Shown here one piece after another: positions 1 through 5,489 of a DNA stretch of 6,214 nt (positions are counted from its first letter, which is position 1; each line of letters begins with the position of its first letter). The stretch covers positions 1 through 6,214 of the forward strand of contig JANWWX010000079.1 in assembly GCA_025057195.1 (NCBI GenBank), given 5' to 3'. The translations under genes were made by a program, and so were the position numbers. The notes beneath the pieces were generated by a model. It saw only the letters and a program-made list of their open reading frames with translations, was not told the DNA's origin and did no database searches. Source of the DNA: Leptospiraceae bacterium (lineage in GTDB: Bacteria > Spirochaetota > Leptospiria > Turneriellales > Turneriellaceae).

Positions 1-798
1 GTGACACAGGCAGCCACCCGCGTGCCTTTGACAGGGCCTGCCAACCGCCAAGGACGACTGGCTGCTGAGAATGCGCTCTGTGGCAACCGCTGTCGCTACC
101 GCGGCGCGTTAGGATCTTTCGTCATTAAAATTTTCGATAAAACCCTCGCGGCCACTGGGCTAACGGAAAAAGCCTCTCAGAAAGCCGAGCTTCCTGCACA
201 ATCGGTGATGGTACATCCCAATAACCATGCCGGCTATTACCCAGGTGCAGAGCGGCTCACACTGAAGCTCATTTTTTCTGCTATCGACGGCCGGATTTTG
301 GGCGCGCAAGCTTTTGGGACTGAGGGCACCGAGAAGCGGATCGATGTCATCGCCACCGCAATCGCTGGCGGGCTCACCATCTACGATTTGGCAAGCCTCG
401 ATTTGGCCTATGCCCCTCCGTATTCTTCCGCCAATGACCCTGTCAATATTGCCGCTTTTTTGGCGATGAACCACCACTCAGGATTTGCTCCCGTGATCTC
501 CGCTAATGAATTCCTGACGCGGCGTAAGGAATTTGCGCTTCTCGACGTGCGCAGTCCCGCCGAAATCCAAAAATATCCGCAAGCCAGCGAGCACCAAATC
601 CCGATCGACCAACTGCGCGAGCGAATTGCTGAGCTACCAAAAGACAGACCCTTGGTTGTGCTATGCCAATCCGGACAGCGCAGCTATATTGCACAGCGCA
701 TCTTGCGCCAATCGGGATTCCCCCAAGTTTTCAATCTCACGGGTGGTTGGCTCGCACTTTCGGCAACTAGCCCTGGCACAAACACCAAAAATGGTTAA
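1..798 (+). CDS. CoA-disulfide reductase-type flavoprotein with C-terminal rhodanese domain (5' partial)
   Basis: This is the last 265 codons of a pyridine nucleotide-disulfide oxidoreductase. The GTG at base 1 is most likely an internal Val codon, because the reading frame opens directly into the conserved family stretch PLTGPANRQGR (residues 9-19), and the FAD and NAD(P)H domains that should precede it lie outside the window. Residues about 38-160 form the dimerisation domain, with the motif AYAPPYSSANDPVN (137-149), typical of CoA-disulfide reductase and related NADH oxidases. Residues about 165-255 form a complete rhodanese domain with active-site loop CQSGQRS (Cys222) and the closing FNLTGGW. 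Family knowledge: such fusions reduce CoA disulfides, persulfides or polysulfides, with the rhodanese Cys carrying a persulfide. The redox Cys of the N-terminal domain cannot be seen here, so the exact substrate is open. The gene converges on ptsH and ends at TAA 796-798. Confidence 0.88.
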   Translation: MTQAATRVPLTGPANRQGRLAAENALCGNRCRYRGALGSFVIKIFDKTLAATGLTEKASQKAELPAQSVMVHPNNHAGYYPGAERLTLKLIFSAIDGRILGAQAFGTEGTEKRIDVIATAIAGGLTIYDLASLDLAYAPPYSSANDPVNIAAFLAMNHHSGFAPVISANEFLTRRKEFALLDVRSPAEIQKYPQASEHQIPIDQLRERIAELPKDRPLVVLCQSGQRSYIAQRILRQSGFPQVFNLTGGWLALSATSPGTNTKNG

Positions 799-805
799 AA
801 GTCTA

Positions 806-829
806 AGCAAGTTTATTTATCCACTTGCT
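806..829. terminator. 7-bp inverted repeat at convergent gene ends, possible bidirectional terminator
   Basis: AGCAAGT (806-812) and ACTTGCT (823-829) form a perfect 7-bp stem with a 10-base loop, placed between the convergent stop codons of the rhodanese-fusion gene (796-798) and ptsH (819-817). The ptsH stop codon lies in the loop. T-runs after the stem are short in both directions (CATTTTCC on plus; ACTTTTAACC on minus), so this is a weak intrinsic terminator at best. Position is the main argument. Confidence 0.35.
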
Positions 830-1095
830 CCATTTTCCACAAACTGGTTTTCGACGAGTTGGTAGAGGGCTTCGACAGCCTCGGCCTCCTTTTCCCCCTC
901 GGCAATGATGGTGATGCGGCTATCACGCGTGAGTGCCAGCATCATCAACCCCATGATGCTTTTCCCGTTGATGCGCTGACCATCTTTCTCGACAAAAATA
1001 TCACAAGGAAAGCGGTTGGCGAGTTTAACAAAAACGGCCGCTGGGCGGGCATGCACGCCATTTTCGTTGCGGATTATCGCGGTACGTGCAACCAT
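817..1095 (-). CDS. ptsH: HPr phosphocarrier protein
   Basis: This 92-residue protein is an HPr, the small phosphocarrier of the sugar phosphotransferase system; family members are usually 85-90 residues. The first site, NGVHARPAA, has His15, the residue phosphorylated by PEP-dependent enzyme I. The second, INGKSIMGLMMLAL, has Ser46, the residue phosphorylated by HPr kinase and followed by the regulatory hydrophobic patch. Both sites are intact, so the protein can in principle serve in phosphotransfer and in Ser46 signalling. The start is ATG 1095-1093, which shares one base with the hprK stop (TGATG). No good Shine-Dalgarno precedes it, which suggests translational coupling to hprK. Enzyme I and EII genes are not in the window, so whether a transporting PTS exists cannot be told. 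It is the last gene of the minus-strand run. Confidence 0.95.
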   Translation of the reverse strand: MVARTAIIRNENGVHARPAAVFVKLANRFPCDIFVEKDGQRINGKSIMGLMMLALTRDSRITIIAEGEKEAEAVEALYQLVENQFVENGASG

Positions 1096-2036
1096 CAGGA
1101 GCCAGGGGTTGATTCCCGAATCATGTGGACAAGCCTTTCCTCAAAACGGCGTGCTGGGTGAAGACCGCGCGATTTCAAGTTAAAATTTTTGGCCGCAGTT
1201 TCAATAAGGATTGGCACATTGCGGCCAGGACGCACCGGGATGGTCATTACAGCCACTTCGACTCCTAAAATTTCTTCAGTGGTGTCTTCCAAACCAAGAC
1301 GGTCGTATTCCTTTTTTTCATCCCAGTCTTCAAGGTGTACAATCAGATCGATGCGCATCTCAGAGCGCACTGCCCCAGCCCCAAAGAGGTCACTGATATT
1401 GATGATGCCAAGGCCACGGATTTCAATATGGTGTTCTATTGTCTGCGAGGCATAGCCATAAAGCCACGAGCCATCCCGGCAGACCACTTGCACCGCATCG
1501 TCAGCCACCAGGCGATGGCCGCGCTCGACCAACTCGAGTGCCGTCTCACTTTTGCCGACACCGCTTTTACCCTGCATCAGAATGCCAACGCCGAAGACCT
1601 CCACCAGCGTGCCGTGCAACAGCGTCTGCGGCGCCAGTGCTGCATCCAGGATGTCGATCAGGATACCAATGAAACGGCTGGTGCGGTGGCTACTGACAAA
1701 AACAGGAGTGCGGTTGCGCACAGCATAGTCCAAAAAAAGCTGTGGTGGCTCGTTGCCATGGGTGAACACGATGCCAGTGATCGGGAAGTGGAAATAGCGC
1801 TCGAGGGACTCGGCGATACGCTGCTGCGGCATACTGCTAATGAAGGCATGCTCGCCTTGGCCAAAGACCTGGATGCGGTCGTGCGCAAAGTGCTCAAAAA
1901 AACCGTTGAGCGCAAGCCCAGGCCGGTTGACATCGATTTCGCGCAGCTCGCGGTCTAAATCGGCGTTGGGGTTGATCAGGCGCAGTTTGAGCCGCTCAGC
2001 GCTGCGCAGTAATTCGCGGACTTTGACCGATTTCAG
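1095..2036 (-). CDS. hprK: HPr kinase/phosphorylase, probable CTG start
   Basis: HprK phosphorylates HPr on Ser46 and removes the phosphate by phosphorolysis. Read from the CTG at 2036-2034 the protein is 313 residues, the normal family length (about 310-320). Residues 1-130 match the N-terminal domain, including INPNADL, DVNRPGLALNGFF and the following HDRIQVFGQGE. The kinase domain shows the conserved His141 (LLHGTLVEVFGVGIL), P-loop GKSGVGKS (156-163), RLVADDAV (Asp179-Asp180), the signature EIRGLGIINI (204-213), LFGAGAVRS and the C-terminal loop PVRPGRN (267-273). The frame has no ATG, GTG or TTG between the upstream stop (2141-2139) and ATG 1832-1830; a start there would give 245 residues and remove 68 conserved ones. 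The CTG overlaps the hpf stop as CTGA and lies 8 bases after AAGAGG. Identity is certain; the start codon is inferred. A sequencing error (ATG read as CTG) is the main alternative. Confidence 0.93.
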   Translation of the reverse strand: MKSVKVRELLRSAERLKLRLINPNADLDRELREIDVNRPGLALNGFFEHFAHDRIQVFGQGEHAFISSMPQQRIAESLERYFHFPITGIVFTHGNEPPQLFLDYAVRNRTPVFVSSHRTSRFIGILIDILDAALAPQTLLHGTLVEVFGVGILMQGKSGVGKSETALELVERGHRLVADDAVQVVCRDGSWLYGYASQTIEHHIEIRGLGIINISDLFGAGAVRSEMRIDLIVHLEDWDEKKEYDRLGLEDTTEEILGVEVAVMTIPVRPGRNVPILIETAAKNFNLKSRGLHPARRFEERLVHMIRESTPGS

Positions 2037-2776
2037 GCGGCAGGCCTCTTGATCATGATACCGCCGCCATGCGCATGGAAAATAACGTTGAGGCGGCCGG
2101 TATCGTCGTTGACGAATGCCAAAAAATCGAGGTTTGATTCATTGAGCACGTCAAGTGCTTCGGCAACCGTGAGCCGCGAAACGGGATAGATCGACTCAGC
2201 GAGCTTTTCCAAATTATTCCCGTTGAGCCGCACAATGGTTTCAGTGAAGCCACCATCTGCTGCCGGCATCACGATGCTATAGTTACCATCATTGCGGGCT
2301 GTGACCAAACCGTATTGCTCTGAATTAGCATGGTGGTACATCAAGAATCGGTATTTTTTGCTGCGCAGCTGCAAGATCGCCTCGAGATCGTCCATCGGCT
2401 TGATTTCGGCCTCCCGCACGCCAATTTCGGTTTCTTCCGGCACACTGCGTTCTTCGAGGCGTGGCAGGAACATCTCGCGCGCCTCGGCCGTCTTTTCTTC
2501 CAACTTTTTGCGGTAACGGTCAATCTGGTTATTCAGGACATCGATGGCATTGTCGATGGCGGCGTAGAGATCCTTGTCGCTTTTTTTGAGGTGGAAAACG
2601 GTCGCATCGCCGTGCACGGTGATTTCAAACGATTGGTTTTGCCGTTCGAGCGAAAAACGCACGTCGATACCCTCAATGTGGTGTAGTCGGTCTTTCAGCT
2701 TTTCGATTTTCTTGGCTGCATATTGTTTTATTGCCTCTGTTGGTGGTAGGTTCTTGAAGTAGTATCCAATTTCCAT
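2033..2776 (-). CDS. hpf: Long-form ribosome hibernation-promoting factor with two C-terminal domains
   Basis: This 247-residue protein belongs to the S30AE/HPF/YfiA family, which binds the ribosome decoding centre and, in the long form, dimerises 70S ribosomes into 100S particles. Residues 1-95 are the S30AE domain (MEIGYYFKNLPPTEAIKQY through the basic helix IDRYRKKLEEK). A charged linker runs to about 125. The usual C-terminal dimerisation domain follows, starting KPMDDLEAILQL and ending NDGNYSIVMP (about 127-171). A further 76 residues hold a second, diverged copy: residues 132-171 and 206-245 align over 40 positions without a gap, sharing E-A, L, F-L, G, I and P plus many conservative pairs. 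Typical long HPFs are about 180-200 residues with one such domain. The start ATG 2776 fits the family N-terminus but has no clear Shine-Dalgarno. The stop TGA (2035-2033) overlaps the hprK CTG. Confidence 0.94.
   Translation of the reverse strand: MEIGYYFKNLPPTEAIKQYAAKKIEKLKDRLHHIEGIDVRFSLERQNQSFEITVHGDATVFHLKKSDKDLYAAIDNAIDVLNNQIDRYRKKLEEKTAEAREMFLPRLEERSVPEETEIGVREAEIKPMDDLEAILQLRSKKYRFLMYHHANSEQYGLVTARNDGNYSIVMPAADGGFTETIVRLNGNNLEKLAESIYPVSRLTVAEALDVLNESNLDFLAFVNDDTGRLNVIFHAHGGGIMIKRPAA
2045..2050 (-). promoter_or_regulatory. Shine-Dalgarno AAGAGG that decides the hprK start
   Basis: On the minus strand AAGAGG (2050-2045) is followed by 8 bases and then CTG (2036-2034). It sits inside the last codons of hpf. 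This is the best-spaced ribosome binding site I see among the minus-strand gene starts. It supports initiation at the CTG, not at the internal ATG 1832. Confidence 0.6.
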
Positions 2777-2796
2777 GCGCCGATGCTAAAGACGCC

Positions 2797-2828
2797 ATAA
2801 AATCTGCGAGCGTTTTTTATTTTGTCAA
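2797..2828 (-). promoter_or_regulatory. Candidate promoter for hpf-hprK-ptsH
   Basis: A perfect TTGACA -35 box lies at 2828-2823 on the minus strand, inside the last codons of ettA. The best -10 candidate, TTTTAT (2802-2797), matches TATAAT at 4 of 6 positions, but the spacing of 20 bases is longer than the usual 16-18. At 18 bases the hexamer is GATTTT, a poorer match. A start from here would give a short leader before ATG 2776. Plausible because this is the only gap in the minus-strand run, but weak without transcription data. Confidence 0.3.
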
Positions 2829-2833
2829 ACGCT
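2809..2833. repeat. 7-bp inverted repeat over the ettA stop codon
   Basis: AGCGTTT (2809-2815) and AAACGCT (2827-2833) form a perfect 7-bp inverted repeat with an 11-base AT-rich loop. The ettA stop codon (2819-2817) is in the loop, and the TTGACA box overlaps the loop and the distal arm. It could be a weak terminator for ettA or a protein-binding site at the hpf promoter. The sequence on the minus-strand side (CGCAGATTTTATGG) has only a four-base T-run. Confidence 0.35.
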
Positions 2834-4487
2834 TATAGCGGAAACGCCGGGGTTCGGCACCCAGCCGGCGACGGCGGTCGGCCTCGTATTCGGAAAAGCC
2901 ACCTGCAAAAAACTGCACCCTGCCCTCCCCTTCAAAGGCCAAGATGTGGGTGGCGATGCGGTCCAAAAACCAGCGGTCGTGCGAAATGACCACCGCACAG
3001 CCAGCGAAATTATCGAGTGCTTCTTCGAGTGCACGGATGGTGTTGACGTCGATGTCGTTGGTTGGCTCGTCGAGCAAAAGCACGTTACCTCCGGCCTTGA
3101 GTGCTAGGGCCAAGTGCAGACGATTGCGTTCACCACCAGAAAGCACACCGCATTTTTTCTCCTGATCAGGTCCAGAAAACTGGAAGCGCGCGAGGTACGA
3201 ACGCGCATTGAGGGTGATTTTGCCAAGCTGGATCTCTGCCGCTCCGCCAGAGACAACTTCAAACACCGTCTTTTGTGGATCAATAGCACTGTGTTGCTGG
3301 TCCACGTAGGCGATCTTGACTGTGTCCCCGACGATGATCCGTCCTGAGTCAGGCTTTTCCAAGCCCAAAATCATCCGGAAAAGTGTGGTCTTGCCAGCAC
3401 CGTTGGGGCCAATGACACCGATAATCCCGTTGGGAGGCAGCTCAAAGCTCAGGTCTTCAAAAAGCACGTGGTCACCATAGCTTTTGCTTATATTTTCAGC
3501 AATGATGACTTTATCGCCCAGCCTCGGCCCATCGGGAATATAGATTTCCAAGCGGCTTTCTTTTTCTCTGGCATCTTCGTTCAGCAATTTTTCATAGGCG
3601 TTGAGCCGTGCTTTGGATTTGGCCTGGCGGCCCTTCTGCCCCATGCGCACCCACTCGAGCTCACGTTCCAGCGTCTTGCGCCGCTTGCTTTCGGCTTTCT
3701 CCGCCTGCGCCAGGCGCTGTGCTTTTTGCTCGAGCCATGAGGAATAATTGCCCTTCCACGGAATGCCCTCACCACGGTCGAGCTCCAAAATCCAGCCAGC
3801 GACATTGTCGAGAAAATAGCGGTCGTGCGTGACGGTGATGACGGTTCCGGGGTATTCGCGCAGGTGCTGTTCTAGCCACTGCACCGATTCAGCGTCTAAA
3901 TGGTTGGTGGGTTCATCCAAAAGCAAGATATCGGGTTTTTCGAGCAAAAGCCGGCAGAGCGCCACACGCCTGCGCTCACCGCCTGAAAGATTTTTCACGA
4001 CGGCATCTTCTTCGGGACAGTTGAGCGCATCCAGTGCACGGCGCAAAATGCTATCGAGTTCCCAACCATTGTGTTTTTCGATCTGCTCGGCGAGTTCGCC
4101 CTGCCGCTCGATCGCCATCTCCATTTCCTCGCCCGAAAGGTTGCTGAGGCTTTCGCTGACTGCCTCGTATTCGCGCAAAAGCTGGACAATATTGCCCAAT
4201 CCCTCTTCGACGACCGCGCGCACGGTTTTATTTTCATCGAGCTGCGGCTCCTGCTCTAAGAGGCCAACGCTATAGCCGGGGGAAAAGATGACTTCCCCCT
4301 TATCAGGTTTGACCTTGCCAGCAATAATTTTTAGGAGCGTCGATTTTCCGGAGCCGTTGAGGCCAATGATGCCAATTTTGGCACCATAAAAAAAAGACAA
4401 GTGGATGTCTTTCAAAACTTGGCGGTGTGGGGGATAGACCTTACTGACCCCCACCATCGAAAAAATGACTTTTTTATCATCAGCCAT
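2817..4487 (-). CDS. ettA: Energy-dependent translational throttle protein EttA (ABC-F)
   Basis: This is a 556-residue ABC-F ATPase, almost the same length as E. coli EttA (555). EttA binds the ribosomal E site and holds or releases the first elongation steps according to the ATP/ADP ratio; it is cytoplasmic and not a transporter. First ATPase domain: Walker A GLNGSGKST (42-50), arm insertion about 92-142, signature LSGGE (167-171), Walker B LLLDEPTNHLD with catalytic Glu192. EttA-type linker: GWILELDRGEGIPWKGNYSSW (231-251), then a basic, coiled-coil-like stretch. Second domain: GPNGAGKTT (360-368), LSGGE (449-453), LLLDEPTNDID with Glu474, and SHDRWFLDRIATHIL. The C-terminus RYKRLTK resembles that of EttA, and there is no antibiotic-resistance-type extended linker. 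ATG 4487 lies 2 bases after the stop of the upstream gene. The nearest AGAGG is about 16 bases away, too far for a normal site, so coupling is likely. Confidence 0.95.
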   Translation of the reverse strand: MADDKKVIFSMVGVSKVYPPHRQVLKDIHLSFFYGAKIGIIGLNGSGKSTLLKIIAGKVKPDKGEVIFSPGYSVGLLEQEPQLDENKTVRAVVEEGLGNIVQLLREYEAVSESLSNLSGEEMEMAIERQGELAEQIEKHNGWELDSILRRALDALNCPEEDAVVKNLSGGERRRVALCRLLLEKPDILLLDEPTNHLDAESVQWLEQHLREYPGTVITVTHDRYFLDNVAGWILELDRGEGIPWKGNYSSWLEQKAQRLAQAEKAESKRRKTLERELEWVRMGQKGRQAKSKARLNAYEKLLNEDAREKESRLEIYIPDGPRLGDKVIIAENISKSYGDHVLFEDLSFELPPNGIIGVIGPNGAGKTTLFRMILGLEKPDSGRIIVGDTVKIAYVDQQHSAIDPQKTVFEVVSGGAAEIQLGKITLNARSYLARFQFSGPDQEKKCGVLSGGERNRLHLALALKAGGNVLLLDEPTNDIDVNTIRALEEALDNFAGCAVVISHDRWFLDRIATHILAFEGEGRVQFFAGGFSEYEADRRRRLGAEPRRFRYKRLTK

Positions 4488-4489
4488 TG

Positions 4490-5488
4490 TCAGATGGATT
4501 GTTCCTCTTCTGCTTCAGGATCTGGTGCCGGGATTTCGGGCTCAGGGGGTGAGAGCTGTTGTGGTGGAAGGGTCGGCGCCGACGGCCCCAGATTGAACGG
4601 GCGCATGGTGAAAGATAGGACAAAGATCGCAAGCGGTACCAGTGCCATTAGCCGCCGCCTGAGATCAAGGGGTTGCGGCGGTTCTGCCGGCAAGTCATGA
4701 AAAAGCGGGTGTGGCTGCCGGCGTAGCTGCGGGTGTTCCACACCTATATAGATGAAAGCCAGGACTAAAATAAACCAGAGCGGATAGTAGAGCGCCAGGA
4801 CAAAGACCGCCACCAAGGTCAAATAGCCTAACTCGCGTTGGCGGCGGCCTAAAAGCGCCCACGCAATCTGCCCGCCAGAAAGGTTGCCCACCGGAAAAAG
4901 GTTGATCGCGCAAAAAAATAGCCCCACCCAACCGGCCGCCAGAAGTGGATGCACCGCAAGATCATAGCCGGCGGGCAAGTCACGAAAGAGTTTTGCCAGC
5001 GCGATGACGAGCAAAGGGTTTTCATACTGCGGCTCACCGGGGACAATGTCGCTCAGCCATACTCCCAACACCACGCACGGCAACGAGAGCAAAAAACAAG
5101 TTGCCGGTCCCCAGAATGCGATGTCAAAAAGGGCACGGCTGTCGGCCCCACCAGGAGCGGTGCGCGTTATGACCCCCAATGTACCGAAAGGAGAAAAGAG
5201 CGGCATCGGGATAAAATAAGGGAAACTGGCAAAAAGCCCATAAGAGCGGGCCTGCACATAGCGGGCAAGTGAATAGCCGAGGAGGATTATACTGAGCGCC
5301 ACCGCGTAGAGCAAAGGATCGAGGTGTATCTTATTGCTCTGGCCTTGCGTGGAAAACTGCTCTCCAGCAAAAAGCAGCGTCACGAAATGCAATAAGAAAA
5401 GAATAACGTGCCGCTGCCTGGTGGCGCGGTCTGCTGTATTCCAACCTTCGCGTAGGATTTGGAGATTGCGTTTTAGACTTTTCCACAT
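4490..5488 (-). CDS. S2P (M50)-like multi-pass membrane protein, probable pseudoprotease
   Basis: From ATG 5488 the protein is 332 residues with about six hydrophobic segments (roughly 29-42, 59-76, 119-147, 180-200, 220-250, 279-296) and a Pro/Glu-rich C-terminal tail from about residue 302. It follows the EGY-like branch of site-2 proteases: FPYFIPMPLFSPFGTLGVITR, then SRALFDIAFWGPA, then HPLLAAGWVGLFFCAINLFP. The catalytic residues are lost: where the family has HExxH the protein reads YSLAR (72-76), still followed by YVQARSYG, and where it has LDGG it reads NLSGGQ (Ser204 for Asp). It keeps the fold but should not bind the catalytic zinc. The frame is open to ATG 5599, which would overlap the upstream gene by 110 bases; I chose 5488 because it is one base after that gene's stop (TGAAATG) and the N-terminus then begins just before the basic segment ahead of helix 1. 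Function unknown. Confidence 0.8.
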   Translation of the reverse strand: MWKSLKRNLQILREGWNTADRATRQRHVILFLLHFVTLLFAGEQFSTQGQSNKIHLDPLLYAVALSIILLGYSLARYVQARSYGLFASFPYFIPMPLFSPFGTLGVITRTAPGGADSRALFDIAFWGPATCFLLSLPCVVLGVWLSDIVPGEPQYENPLLVIALAKLFRDLPAGYDLAVHPLLAAGWVGLFFCAINLFPVGNLSGGQIAWALLGRRQRELGYLTLVAVFVLALYYPLWFILVLAFIYIGVEHPQLRRQPHPLFHDLPAEPPQPLDLRRRLMALVPLAIFVLSFTMRPFNLGPSAPTLPPQQLSPPEPEIPAPDPEAEEEQSI

Positions 5489-5489
5489 T

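Noticed and set aside
1..3. GTG at base 1 as a true start codon
   Set aside because: The sequence directly after it matches the interior of the flavoprotein family (GPANRQGR motif), so the gene continues to the left of the window.
533..865. Plus-strand open frame overlapping the rhodanese domain and the end of ptsH
   Set aside because: The frame-1 protein is clearly the real one; this frame shows no recognisable domain.
1830..1832. ATG at 1832 as the hprK start (245 residues)
   Set aside because: It would discard 68 in-frame residues that match the HprK N-terminal domain, and would leave about 200 bases between hpf and hprK unexplained.
1335..1958. Long plus-strand open frame (207 codons) opposite hprK
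   Set aside because: It lies antisense to well-conserved hprK codons, resembles no family I know and has low-complexity shadow composition.
2033..2050. Programmed frameshift fusing HPF to HprK
   Set aside because: HPF ends at a normal stop right after its second C-terminal domain, there is no obvious slippery run at the junction, and HprK has family length from the CTG; a stop/start overlap is simpler.
2777..2816. Small RNA or riboswitch in the ettA-hpf gap
   Set aside because: Only 40 bases with one short stem; nothing resembling a known riboswitch core.
3829..4275. Plus-strand open frame of 148 codons opposite ettA
   Set aside because: Serine- and arginine-rich shadow of the ABC-F gene, with no family resemblance.
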